Below, in pieces: positions 20,701 through 31,088 of a DNA stretch of 64,000 nucleotides. Numbering within the stretch: position 1 is the first letter of the stretch; every line of letters begins with the position of its first letter. The translations under genes and the position numbers were made by a program. The notes beneath the pieces are model-generated. The model had not been told where the DNA came from. It searched no databases and was given only the letters and a program-made list of their open reading frames with translations. The DNA comes from Gamarada debralockiae (taxonomy: Eukaryota > Ascomycota > Leotiomycetes > Helotiales > Hyphodiscaceae), in assembly GCA_002803225.1 (NCBI GenBank), contig NXFV01001472.1, forward strand, positions 36,924 to 100,923. The letters run 5' to 3'.

Positions 20701-20979
20701 GAAAACCGCGTTGTGCAAGTCATGTTTACCGTCCCGAAGGAGCGATTGCGGGTAGTAAACCACAACGTCGAAGATGATAAGAGTGATATTGGGAGCCTGC
20801 GTAGTAAGAAGGGGAGTAATAAGAGTTTAGGAGCTGTCGAACCCGGCCCCTCCCTTGAGCCAGTTGGTGAGGCCGATCCACCAGTGACTCCAGAGAGTAA
20901 GGGGAAGGGCAAAGGCAAGGTTTTGCAAATGGTCGAGAAGATGGAGGAAAGAAGCAGAGGCAATAGTCCCGAGCGTTGA
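17773..20979 (+). CDS. Kelch/beta-propeller-type single-pass membrane protein
   Basis: One uninterrupted frame of 1068 residues with a signal peptide (MRFQLSSVLRGLPLLSMAYS). Residues about 30-430 show kelch-type features: repeated blades with IYIFGGMCP, FVLVGGHT, VIVLGGWVGD and MMVLGGYN, and many NxS/T sites. A single membrane segment (GLGAGLGIGLAAILGAVIV) lies at about 442-465, followed by basic residues SRRLKRKR. The cytoplasmic part of about 600 residues is low-complexity, Ser/Pro-rich, with a proline run after residue 550 and one conserved-looking helix (RQREIQEWVSDWAAADALM). The layout suggests a surface sensor or adhesin with a signalling tail. This is inference; the family is widespread in moulds and uncharacterised as far as I know. 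Confidence 0.85.
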   Translation: MRFQLSSVLRGLPLLSMAYSQPLPYNPTTILLPSSSSSNKDIAYVFLPTTESNTHQLASLNISATISQSNLSLVTITSSLPFTSDNSTAFIPSISSAGEISVYAGSCSTSSSAALWRFSPTNTSTTGDGTWAKETATTASDVTSADMPGADFLSSGFSFSTLVHANASETDIYIFGGMCPNYTATTSTWQSAASYSNNMLKLSPSSSTEYTLDLTVSRGPPIAEAGFTITGLTPTYSNGSGVMTQGQNFVLVGGHTQTAFINMSQVALWSLPEESWSFQNVDSPSSSSNPNTELAAKSTVTNVDSRSGHTAVLTEDGSKVIVLGGWVGDTTQAADPQLAVLNVGTGFGGSGDWSWSIPDEQPSGTGMYGHGAVMLPGNIMMVLGGYNISSTSSTKRDTSSGTQVMFLNTTSMSWISNYTNPAYVAATTKSASSSSSSNSNAKKIGLGAGLGIGLAAILGAVIVYVWYSRRLKRKRTAETIGSMSLGAANYYSPTREMNQTGGGFPWSNEGRNISGVDQDEPLHDSTSAVAGYENLNVGVHGLGDNRGVPPPPPPREIPWKPLKSRNARGLYQPTPNFDFNSAGAHGRANSLGTAGPIHPIYEADEDDHVLPPLDTGVGIAIGDPSSAPGSSNVNRHSDPFRDPPAITYSSSLRRDSRSIMTDETESPAQSRQREIQEWVSDWAAADALMYSQAKSHSQAGRLSPTRRAQLIATSNVSSVSGEEDSGRTTSNLSERSVAVSAVTVSRSGSSSQGRSRSNSLRGFISNAMNPFTSTILSTTVASTTVSPVFDGPGRSRNNKPPGSSGSGSSSFTTAHTSFPALQAEGESLLPRPDDFASGEDSPTRSQADSSGSPSKSKAPALGKGRQMGWLGSLRRGFFGSGDSGSGNNSPNSQLLPSREPSPVHVGAAGSPPRRTVSAGATLWRRKQGRGDWEDSANLSPGMPRSNTFTGEVPNMGMGPSSGIEEDDDEWDIERAVENRVVQVMFTVPKERLRVVNHNVEDDKSDIGSLRSKKGSNKSLGAVEPGPSLEPVGEADPPVTPESKGKGKGKVLQMVEKMEERSRGNSPER

Positions 20980-21263
20980 TTTTGCACATGTACGTTTTTG
21001 AGCGGTTGGATTTTGGATCTGGTTACGGCGCATTACATTGGTATTTTGGATATAGGGGTGGCTAGACTGATTCCCGGCAGGAATTCTGATCTTGGAGAGA
21101 GGGTAGAGCACATGAGTTGTCTCTCGCTTCTTGTAGCTATTTGACATTTATGAATATATTCCTGGCAAAACTTTCCCTCTAGACATCGAAGCCTACGTAC
21201 TCACTTTTCTTCACTCCATAGTTCAATTCCAGTGAGTTCACAACCCCTCTTCAACTAGAATAC

Positions 21264-21801
21264 CTAACTAGTGACAGCAATAGACCTAAACATAATACCC
21301 GAAAGCTCCGTAGCCTTCTCTTGCATCAATATCCCAATCGCACTAGGCACAACCTCATCCATATACTCGTCATCCACCGCTCCCGTCTCTTCTAATTCAA
21401 GCTCTCCATATTGCTGCCATTAAACGTCATCAAGCTTCCCAGATGAGCCACCGCCGCACCGCCCGGACTCACCAACTTTAAGAAAGTATGAAGCATGCCC
21501 TCGCCCTTCCAAGTCAATCCCCCCTGAGAACTATCAACGGGATGTTTTGCGGTTGAGGAGATTTGAGCGCTTCATTGCGACGGATTTGGCCGTTTGCTAG
21601 CATGATTTCAAAATGGCCGGAGACGGCAGACCAGGTTACTCTGCCGATGGGAAATGGGGAGGAGACAGAGCGCCTGAGCTCGGCGTTGGATTTGCAGACC
21701 TTTCCACCCAGATTCATGCTGCCAACGTAGGCGGGCCGGCATGCATTGTCTATGATGGACAAGGTGCCACTGTGGCACTTGAAGTGTAGTTTTCGTGACA
21801 T
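21264..21801 (-). CDS. Small tubby-like (DUF6593-like) protein with apparent frameshift
   Basis: Exon 1 (21801-21473) starts MSRKLHFKCHSG. Its frame breaks at a run of six C (six G on the coding strand) at 21519-21524; one more base there would continue the protein as LTWKGEGMLHTFLKL. A 59-nt intron (GTGAGT donor, GATGAC branch, GGCAG acceptor) joins exon 2 (21413-21264), ending ATELSGIMFRSIAVTS. Exon 1 has 329 bases, one short of a multiple of three, which agrees with a single missing base. The fold pattern (strands, GRVTW, LTWKG, DEVVPSAIGIL) fits the DUF6593/tubby-like small proteins of fungi. The break may be an assembly error in a homopolymer or a true mutation. Confidence 0.55.
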
Positions 21802-23666
21802 CTTGAGATTGGTTTGGAAGTGGCGTTGGAATGGAAGGGATTGGATTCAGAGATTGGACTCTTGGTGATTTTGGCTAGCGAGCTGGATTCAGGTGGGATG
21901 GTCAAGCGCAGGGATGGATATGTGAAGGGAGGTTAATGGAGTCGAACAGGAACTACTTTACAAAACAAGTCAGGTCAAACGTCACAGCCTCGTGCAAGAA
22001 GCCTACCACCACAGGCTGGGTAAACCTGCGGCTGGTGATTGGAGGTTGATTGACACTCACAGCCGTGCCGCATTCACGGAGCTGAGGAATAAAAATTCAA
22101 CCCAATTGAGTTGCTCTCGAGGTCTGCTTGACGTAACCTGTCTTAGCTATTGCTGTGTTATATAATAATGCTGCGAAGCACCTTCTCGGAGTTAGCTGGC
22201 TCGTCTGGCACTAATGTTAGCCTCATAGGGGTGGAGCCAAAATAACCGTTGAATTGAGGTTAGGCGACTTCGAGTTTTAAGTCCAAAGACCAACCCCAAC
22301 CTCCTAAGTTGGTAGACTCAAGCTCGGGCCGACCCTCTAGACTGTTTCCTCTGCTCCCAAAATTCATACGTAAAAGCAAGTACAAAAGATCCTGATATAT
22401 CCTTTTCGCAAACAGGCCAATTAATGAGATGCGCCTCGAAAAGGGCCTCAGATGCAACCCCCAACTGAGCAATAGAAATTAATTTCTAATTTCTAATTTC
22501 TCAATCTCGGTGAATGGACACAAGGACCTCTTCTCAACAGATGTTCATTTTATTATGATTTTGCAAAATAAAATTTTTTTTTACAGTCCTCTAGAAAGAG
22601 GGTCCGGTCTAAAGCAGGCGCTATCTAAACCTAACTCCAAGTTTTACATTTGTTCTATGAGTTCAGAGCCACTCCGACGAGTGATAACGATGGCCAATAG
22701 ATAGCAATCCCGGTTGCGAAAGTCAATTTTAGTTGATTTTGTCGTCACCTTGGTTCCGCACAAAGAACACACAACTGTACATCCACTTTGCAGTACTAGA
22801 ATGTTACTTCGAAGCCCGCACTGACCTCTCCGCCACGTCGTCATAGGTGGCTGTTAAAGATAGATGAACGATTGAGAGTCGCGAAAAGACCCATATAGAT
22901 AGGGGTAGGGAGTAAAAGCGCCTCTAACAGACCACTTCATGTGGCAAACTTCACTCTTCAGCATTTCGCTCTTTCCGGGGAAAAACTCGACCTTGAAAAC
23001 CCTTGCAAGCCAAAAGCTTGTTGCTGCAATGACACAGCTGCATCGGGATTTGAAATTAGCTTCGCAAATCAGTGGCCTTTTCCACAAATCAAGCTTCATG
23101 AATCATGTTACGTGGGTATTTCCCGGTGATGCGTCACTGGGCGTGTAACCACACATGTCTTCCCGCGCCCTTGCCTGATCCACGTGGATCGACAGGGGAC
23201 GGAAATAAAGATGGGAACAAAGCTTCAACGGGTTTCGTGACCGTTTTTCGGAGTGAGGGGAGAAAGACCTCGGTTATTGAAGCGATGAGAGCTTTGATGT
23301 GGATTGTGAGAAGTGAGCGATTGCAAAGGGGGATTTGGTGCAGTCTGGTGAGCATGGACGGAGCTTCGGATTCCTCGTCTGATGGCAAGTGTTCAAGAAA
23401 TATGCTTTGGCAATGCTTCACAAGAATGCGGAGGGCTTTGCGAGGGTCCGATTTAAGTCACTGACATTGTATGGGAGATTCGAAGCACAAACATAAAGCG
23501 ACTTTTTGTCGTTAAATTGTCTTCAATCATTAAAGTATCATGGTATCTTTCTGAGCACCATTGCACCGGTAGGTCCGAACCCAGTCTTTTATCCCAAATC
23601 CGCAACGCCGTTTTCAAATACAAGGTTGCCTCCAGCACCAAAATTCAAGCCAAAGAAATATGCCCA
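21802..23666. other. Intergenic, 1.9 kb, no supported gene
   Basis: Short frames only. A small direct repeat of TTCTAATTTC occurs near 22480-22500. No transposon ends or RNA genes recognised. Confidence 0.45.
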
Positions 23667-24368
23667 TTAATACAAAAGACCCCGATAATCTCTATCCAAC
23701 CCAACCGGCCACAAATTCCCTTCAACCTTCACAGGGCTCATCTCACCTAGTGATCCATTGTACTCGAGATCATCCAGACTCGCAGGCGACAGATCTGCAG
23801 ACCACTGCGGTACCCTCGGGGCGCTTGTGACCGCCTTCAAAAGCTCCTGATAGTTCTCATGCAACTTGCTTATCTCTCCCTTCAACTGGTCAACCTGATG
23901 CTCGAGATCATGAACATATTCCTTCTGCCTCTCCCGAAAACTCCTTTGTGCCGCTCGATTTTGCACTCGGCGCTTGAGGATTTGGTCTTGAGGTTGAAGA
24001 GTCTTGCGATTGCCGGGTTTCCGTCTTCGTGTCTCCATTGTGCGGGACTTTACTGAGATGGAGTCTTTGGAGGGCAAGAAATCACCGGATTCATCGCCGG
24101 TGGTGTCGTCGTGGGAGTGTGAGTAGGAAGGACTTCCGGCACCGCTGGGTGGTTCTGGATAGGACGAGTCGGATTTAGAAGCGAAGCCGAATGCTGCGTC
24201 AAATTCATTGAAGGTCTGGAAATATGTATCAGCATATGGATCTTCCTGATTCTTTATGACGCTATTGTTCGGAGGACCAGTACCAAAGAGAGGTGGAGAG
24301 TGGAAGCTCACATGTGTATTCAGTAAGGTCTGTGACAGGGAACTGAAGCTGAGATTTGGTTGGTCCAT
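23667..24368 (-). CDS. bZIP transcription factor (Yap/AP-1-like)
   Basis: Single exon of 233 residues from the ATG at 24368. The frame is open further upstream without another ATG, so an upstream exon is possible. The bZIP lies at about residues 125-175: a basic region RRVQNRAAQRSFRERQKEY, where NRAAQRSFR is the signature of the fungal Yap/Pap1 class (Gln in place of the usual Ala or Ser), followed by a heptad pattern LEHQVDQLKGEISKLHENY. The N-terminus is Ser/Pro-rich and likely activating. The C-terminal Cys-rich domains that make Yap1 an oxidant sensor are absent. It should bind Yap-type sites such as TTACTAA in the nucleus; targets are unknown. Confidence 0.85.
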   Translation of the reverse strand: MDQPNLSFSSLSQTLLNTHVSFHSPPLFGTGPPNNSVIKNQEDPYADTYFQTFNEFDAAFGFASKSDSSYPEPPSGAGSPSYSHSHDDTTGDESGDFLPSKDSISVKSRTMETRRRKPGNRKTLQPQDQILKRRVQNRAAQRSFRERQKEYVHDLEHQVDQLKGEISKLHENYQELLKAVTSAPRVPQWSADLSPASLDDLEYNGSLGEMSPVKVEGNLWPVGLDRDYRGLLY

Positions 24369-25714
24369 TGCTGAGTTGTTAGGTGCACAGTATGCGGCAC
24401 TTCCGGGATTCACGTAAGTGATTGAAGACAGGATGATTTGTTGATTGAGGACTTTATTCTTCGCGATCTCAGCTTGAGAGGGCTCTGGAACGTTCGTAGT
24501 CTTCTAGTTAAGTTGATATAAGAAAGGTCTGCATTTGGAGATTAGATTATAGATTCCCAAGCATCAAGAAGTGGCATGGACGAGCTTGATATAATACAAC
24601 ATCCCCAGATGCGTCCGTTGCGGCCGACGATGTAACACCCATGTAGCCTGACGTCTCTCGACGGCAAGGCTGCACGATCTCATGCGCCAAAAAGCGTTCG
24701 CCCTTTCTGTCAAGCGTTACCCTGTTTAGTAAACGATCGTCAAAAGACCCTAGCAATTCCGATCTCGTCCGCCGTGTGACCAGCCACGGGACTCTTTTAC
24801 TTGCGTTCTTCACCGACTTTCGCAGCGCCGGGAGCTTGGGAATCCGGCATCTAATGCGTGGGTAACTCGGCATCTTGGGCGCGAGGCTGAGAATGACACC
24901 CGCAGCGGGTTGATTAATAACTCACTTGCATGGCCCTAAGCCAGGATTGGCACTGCGATTCGAAAGCTGGGATTTCCCGCGGGATCCCGGGATTTGAAGA
25001 AGGGTTACATGATTTTGGCTATTACTGATTCGCCGACTCGAACAGAATAGTGGAGTCTTTGAAGGTGAAGAAGAGTCACAGAATGTTCTTTGCAGGGGGT
25101 TTGGGGTATCAGATCGATCAACTCGCCGAGTTTCGTCCAATACCCGTTCGGTCCGTGATAACCGACGAGTAACAATTCAAGAGCAACTTGGCTCAACAAG
25201 GAGGGATTGACATCATATTCGTATGATCCAGGAAATTTATTCGTTGTATTGCAATAGTGCTTACCAACGCACTCCAGGACGCAGATCTGGACTGAGCTTG
25301 TTACGAAGAACCCTTGCGGGCGACCAGGGGTACAAGGTCCTGATTTTCTTTTTAATCAGCATTAGATGCCAAAACCTTAATTCTAGCGCTCGGTTTGAAA
25401 GCCCACTGCTTAAGCCACTGATCTGATGCATGGTGTGCAACCCCATGGTGTGTTGTGGAAGACTACAGGGAAAAGGTTGTGTGGAAGCGTGTGTGGACTG
25501 AAAATCAACATCGAAGTCCACATCCGAAAGCCAACATCCGAAAGCCAACATCCGAAAATCACCATCCGAAAATCAAACATCCGAAGCTCAACTCCGAAGG
25601 GCGCTCGAAAGACCATGCACACTCATGACGCACAGTCTACATATTGCAGGTAAATCTCGATGCGCAATATGATAGGACCATGCCACCAAAATATCTGGAA
25701 CTACTGCTAATGGA
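24369..25714. other. Intergenic, 1.3 kb, with a short tandem repeat
   Basis: No supported gene. Contains the 13-15-bp tandem repeat at 25501-25598 described separately. Confidence 0.45.
25501..25598. repeat. Tandem repeat of about 14 bp (ACATCCGAAAGCCA-like), about 7 copies
   Basis: Units read ACATCGAAGTCC, ACATCCGAAAGCCA (twice), ACATCCGAAAATCA, CCATCCGAAAATCAA, ACATCCGAAGCTCA and ACTCCGAAGG. Unit length varies from 11 to 15 bp. The array is not within a supported gene. Confidence 0.8.
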
Positions 25715-26605
25715 TCATTCCGCGGTAACAGCCCAATAGAAACCAATATCCAGAGCAATCAATGTACTGGCGACAAAGCCCACATTCTTCAATGATTGCT
25801 TGATAGCATTCATACCAACAATCTTGAGCTGTCGTTCAAGCATCGATGACTCGTTGATCGTGGGGAATGGTACACCAGGAGCCTCCTTTCACAGAAACCT
25901 ACACTGCGGCTCCCAGCCCTGTCCCAACTGATAATCCGACAACCGGCCTCTAGGAGTAACCTTCCTAATCTCCGCATAATGCTCTTCATACACTCTTCTG
26001 CATTCCCTCTGCACTCTTTCGCCGTAGGAGCCCCGAACTGTCCGGGTAGCCACAAGTCTACCACGCTTTGGATCTTGCCTATCCACCCCGGATCCGTATA
26101 CCCAAGAACCGAAACTTATTGCTGTACACGCCCTCAATAATTTTATCGAAGCTGTTGAGCCAAGAGCCGAAGACACGCTGGACTAGGATGACCTTAGAAT
26201 CTGGATACGCGTCGATGAGCTCCGGCCCAAAACAATTTGCTGGGCCATCTGTAACCGCTGCACAGTGACCAAATAATTTGTCGAACTCTGCGCGATCAAA
26301 TGGTTTGCCTTTCCCAAGATACTTTACGTTCAAGGAGTCGACGAACATGTGGCAATCCTGGATGTTGGAATATACGTCGGTGCCGTGATAGATGTCGATG
26401 TATCCTAGAATGTGAAGGGCTGCCTTTATCGCTTTCGTCTTTGGGTAAGCATCATTTCCAGAACATTGATAGAGCACTTACACATTGTCTTGGTATGTAA
26501 TATTCTAAGAGAGCGCATTTGCATTGGTACTATGCGCTTGCATTGCCAGCGGTCAATGTCCAATTCTGGCTTGAAAAAGTACGGATGCGTCTCTTCTGCC
26601 GACAT
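25715..26605 (-). pseudogene. Sulfotransferase-like (Sulfotransfer_4 type) pseudogene
   Basis: The minus strand retains family motifs in order but not in one frame. Exon 1 starts at 26605 (MSAEETHPYFFKPELD). After an intron follow IKAALHILGYIDIYHG, AVTDGPANCFGPELIDAYPD and KVILVQRVFGSWLNSF. A frameshift near 26100 leads to TDPGWIGKIQS, a second near 25985 leads to YEEHYAEIRKVTP and LGQGWEPQCRFL, and then an in-frame TGA precedes VPFPTINE. The nucleotide-binding loop expected as GxxRTGT reads RILHTKT, so key Gly and Arg are lost. The Gly-to-Arg, Arg-to-His and Gly-to-Lys changes are all explainable by G to A on the coding strand. The C-terminus keeps a membrane-like helix seen in intact members. 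It cannot encode an active enzyme as it stands. Confidence 0.75.
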
Positions 26606-27014
26606 TTTTCTGTCTCTTTGATCGATTTCCTTGATATGAATTGCAGAGGATTGATGACTCACCAAAGCTCTCTACTCAGTTTATGAATTGACATCTCACA
26701 TCAGCGCGGCCACTTGCGCCAGCTAAATCTCTGCATGATTGAGAAGACTTCGTGAAAAAGAAGTTGCGAGGAAGATTGCCCTTGAAACCACTCAGGCGGT
26801 TTTCAGTATGAACCGCCCTAAACCAGCCTAGCTTGAAGATTGGCTGCCCCCTGAACCTCGCCTGAGTAGTCCATCCTCTACCCCCACGGGCTCGTTCCTG
26901 GACCCACAAAGAGTACGTGGCCGTAAGAACTTTCTTTCAAGTTTCTGTACACATTAGTTTCTATTATTTTGTATGTACAACCACTTCCAAGCGATTACAA
27001 CCCCTAGCAGCCTC
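26606..27014. other. Intergenic spacer
   Basis: No supported gene. One short hairpin (GGCGGTT and AACCGCC around a 9-nt loop) near 26790-26815 is of unclear meaning. Confidence 0.4.
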
Positions 27015-28779
27015 TCAAACGTAAATGTAGCAGAAGGGCCCGGCGAGTGTCGACATTGCATCCTTGATCTGGATACCCGGCGCGTTTACTCCCAGCTCAA
27101 TGATATCTTCCAAAGTTCCGTTTCGGCTAGGTGGGCTATTGTTCAGTGTAATCGTTCCTGAAATGGCGTTTTGTCGGTTCTTGATGTCTTGGTTTTGCCA
27201 TATCCACCATGTGCGATCGATTTGGCCATGGTGAAGCCAGAAACTGCGAGCTTCGGTCAGTTTTTCTCCATGAGCTCAAAAAATACCGGTATGTGGATTT
27301 TGAGGCAACACGTACGCAGGGTCTCCCGGACTTGAAAAGATGTCTCCACCAGGGTCGCCACCAAAAGTGAAGTGGCCTCCAGTGTGGACACCATACACCC
27401 CATTCGCGAAGTCGCCTTGCATGACAGTTTGGAACCAGTAAATGTCCGGATTCTGGGTGATGAGAGTTGTGGAATTCTCATCAGTGTTCCATTGCGAGGA
27501 AACCCACTCCGAGATGTCACGTTTGAGGCATCGTGGGTTGTAAGCAGAGCCAGCGCCTGTCGATACTACCTCTGGTTCCGCAAGAGTTGGGAACACGGGA
27601 CCCAAGTTCACTGTCATGCTACAAAGACGTAACATTAGCGTTTTATCCATGAGTTTGCGCTTGACCAAGCATGTGAGACTGAAAGAGGACTGAAAGACGA
27701 ACTTCTTGAATGGCCCAGTCTCAACACATCCCCCGCCGACTCCTGGAGGAACACAGTTGAGCCCGGTGGGTAAGGCTTCCGTGCAGTTATGAGCTTCGTA
27801 GATGCCATTGCCACTCATACTATAGGCGCTGCCATCGAACATAGGAGAGTTCGCGGGATCAAAGGCACTCTTGCCCCAGTTCCAGTACTAGAATACATTA
27901 GAAACAAATGTCAAATCTTCTTTGACTTGATACTAACAGGCTGATATCCAGTGTAGCCACACTCATCTCGCAACGCAGTTTCAAACGTGTAGACAAAGTA
28001 CCGATGCCAGCTTAGAAAGTTTGCCTATTCTCGGAGTCAGCGCGGAATTTCAAGGTGAAATGGCAGAGAGGAACAGGCTATGGGGCTACGTACAGTTCCG
28101 TGAATAGTCAACGTCTGATTAATATGCGTCCAAACAAAATCATCTGGCATGAGAGTAAGCTTTCTGTAGAGGGATGCCGCATTAATTGGGATATAAGATA
28201 TCAATCGCTCAGTAAAGCTCAATGAAGAGAACTCGACAGAGCTCCCCATGGAGCGCTGGAGTCTTGATCCTCCAATCGACTTGATCAGTTGAACTCCTGG
28301 CTGTCCTGCGTGTTTGTTGCTATCCAAAATGCCTCTCGTTGGTCGCTGGGTTAGGTTGAACGATTGGCAACTTATATCCCAATTAATGCGGTAACTCTAT
28401 CTGGCATTCTTACCGTAACGAGTCTTCGCACCAGGAACAACACTTTGATCAGTCTTGCCGGGCTTGGACATCAGGCAAAGGACAGCATCGGTGTAAGCAA
28501 CTCTCTCCGAATTTGACAAAGTACTCCTGTTCTCTATCAGCGAATTGCATCATCATCTGGTTGATCTTTGGAAGTGACTTACCATTCTCTTCTGACAGCA
28601 ACATTTGAAAGAGTGCAGTTTCCTTGGTTTCCAGCAAGAGCTTGCTCAACCTCGTAGATAGCAAGATTGAGAAGACCTTTTGCGGCAAGGAGGTCAGTGG
28701 CAGTGGTAGATGCAGGAGTGAAAGCAGTGGCTGCGGACGCCAGTAAAGACGCGCAGAGCGCTTGAGTTTGGAGACGCAT
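27015..28779 (-). CDS. Secreted tyrosinase
   Basis: Seven exons: 28779-28583, 28526-28414, 28143-28094, 28024-27938, 27887-27703, 27618-27316, 27243-27015. All junctions keep frame and give 387 residues. A signal peptide (MRLQTQALCASLLASAATAF) is followed by the type-3 copper site. CuA histidines are at about 110, 118 and 127 (WTHINQTLTIHG, LSWHRYF), and CuB histidines at about 289, 293 and 316/317 (GVHTGGH, FWLHHGQIDRTWW). All six are present, so the enzyme should be active. It oxidises phenols to o-quinones, as in melanin or quinone formation. It lacks the long C-terminal domain of mushroom-type enzymes and is the short secreted type. Intron 2 is unusually long (270 nt) and carries an inverted repeat. 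An intron with a GTTCGT donor follows exon 5. Confidence 0.9.
28177..28391. repeat. Inverted repeat inside tyrosinase intron 2
   Basis: A perfect 21-bp pair lies at 28177-28197 and 28371-28391 (core CCGCATTAATTGGGATATAA). Weaker similarity extends inward over about 15 more bases ((T/C)CAATCG(C/T)TCA). The loop is about 170 nt. The pair nearly spans the 270-nt intron. Confidence 0.85.
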
Positions 28780-31088
28780 CGTATCACGAGAAGCTTGGAA
28801 GAATGGAGTTGCGTCCTTTCAATTTGATACGTTAAAGTGACTTCCCGCCTCCTGAAGGTTGCATGCAGGTGTTGTCGAGTATTTGAAGACAAATGGCCCT
28901 TGAGCTTACCGGCAGATGAATGTGAATTTAGTGCCGATATTGCTTCCATGAGGCCTATCAAACGCGTGGCAAGGCCCGAGGATTTGTTTTTGGTATCTAG
29001 CAATCCACTTCTTCAATAGTTGGGACGAGAGAGGGGGAGGCCAGGCACCAAGCGAGATTGGGGGGCTTTGATTGGACCAAACGAGGACAAGTCTGATGTA
29101 GAAACGGAGGAAAGAGCGTTTTGGCAGAATGAAACTCTCGGGGAGGACGGAAGAACTTCTGCGTCCAATGAATTTGGTAAATCTTCCAGGAATTTGATGC
29201 TACTAGTGTCATCGAGCCCCAGGCCGTGCTATCGAGTGGAGAAACCTATAAATTCAGGGAGTTTAGACCCGGGGTCGACTTTCTCCGAACTCCAGATGTC
29301 CTCGGCCCGATCGGGGTGTGAGGTATGGAACATTGCGTATCTCAATAATTCAAGACAGAAAACAATTACACAATAAGAAGTCCGACACTTAAGGACTTGT
29401 TCAAAAGTTCAATGAGTCATCGAGGTCCTTTACCTTTTTGAAGGTGCGGAAATGTTGGAGTGCTCGAGGAAGGGAGCTTGCTCCCGCTCTCCACGACATC
29501 TTAAAATATCGCACTGCCTTGCGCCAGCCATCTGTCAAAGCCCGCAGTCAAATTCGAGGGGTCACCTTATGCAAAAGTTTATCGCACTCCGTTACGCTTA
29601 AAGTAATGATTGCCATTGATCAGTGGGAAATCACAAGATGGCGTTATCGTGAATCTGGCAGGTAAAATAGGAAAATCGCAAGCATATCAGCAGGGTTTCC
29701 GCGTCCCCCCATCCAGGGGTACCACGTGCGAGACCAGTTGATCTAGAATAGCGGCTTGCTTGTGCTACCATTTTCTTCTGGAAAAGCAGGAAGAAAGAAT
29801 CAAAATTCCTGCTCCTTGAACATCAGACAATTTTCTGGCCAGGTTCGAAATTTTCATATCCGCTATTCCCCACTGTCTATAATCCACTCTGTGTCATTGG
29901 GACGCTTAGCTAAGGTTAATCCCGCAAAGAGAACACTAATTAAAGTCGATGCAGCTCGCATGGGTCGGTGGAACGCCTGAACCTTGTTCTTTCCGCCATT
30001 CGCAACATCTTCTCAGCCTCTTGGCGCCGGCGAGCAGTGCGCTTTGCCCCACTAAGGGCTTGCTTACCCACTTTCTCCTTGGTCCCAAAGTCTTTTATCT
30101 TGGAAGATCATGAAGATCCAGAGGAAGATCAGTCGTCTATCAAGGAACTTTGTTTCGACACTGAGAGGCTGGGAGAACATGCAGTCCATTCGAGTGAAGT
30201 CACCACCTATTGAAGTCGTTGGATTGCATGGCTCCAACCATCTCTGAAGACGCAGTCAGAGTCGGTACAGCAGAGTCATGTCCCGTGTGCTTTGACTTTA
30301 AGAGCGTCCTCAATGTTTCTATGGCAGCGCAGCTGAACCGGCCTCAATTCTAATTGGCGTTTCGATACCGGACACGAAGGACCAAGTCCTCCATTAGTTC
30401 GATTTCAGGCATCAAAATATCCAAATATCGAATATGGTGTCCACCGAGTGCGGTACCTTCTTTTCTCATTTGACCGGCTAATGGGGGAAGTACTTCCCCT
30501 TTCTTCGTTCGTGCTTCTAGGGCAAGCGTCGGGCGGGTCGGTTAACGAGGGACTCTGCATAAGCTACCTTCGTATTGCAAATAACGAGATCCAATCTGTA
30601 CTGGGTTCTGAACGACCCTGACAGCGGGGCTGGTCAGACACGGCACGAGAGACTAGCCATGGGTTACACAATTCTGTTACAACCTGCATACAAAAGTATT
30701 GGGGTACAAGCCACAAACGTAGATCTCATCCTTTCCATCCGTCATCTGTATCCACCACTGGCACCTCGGTGGCCACGCGAGACCCCAGCACGAAGTCTGC
30801 GAAACCCTTTGGGATTCAAGCTAGGTTCGGAGGTGTGCATCTACGATGTGCTCTTTATCCGGGGTACCGGTACTGTAGTGTTTGTAGTACAAGAGAAGCT
30901 TTGATCTACAAGATGGAGGCCTGTACCTCTTAAAGTTCAAGACAAGTCCTATAGTTGGGACGTTAAACCTTTATATGCTAGACGATCATTGCCTTCGTTA
31001 ATTCCCTTGTCGTGGATCAAAGATCGGTCTCAAGATCGATCGGCAACTCTCATCTGATCGTGGACCGCCTCCTTTCACGGTTGTCAAC
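28780..31088. other. Intergenic, 2.3 kb, no supported gene
   Basis: Divergent spacer between tyrosinase (minus) and the PTH11-like gene (plus). Only short frames without domain or signal features. One CACGTG lies at about 29724. Confidence 0.45.

Noticed and set aside
23105..23464. 119-codon plus frame
   Set aside because: No family features and no similarity to the neighbours' codon style.
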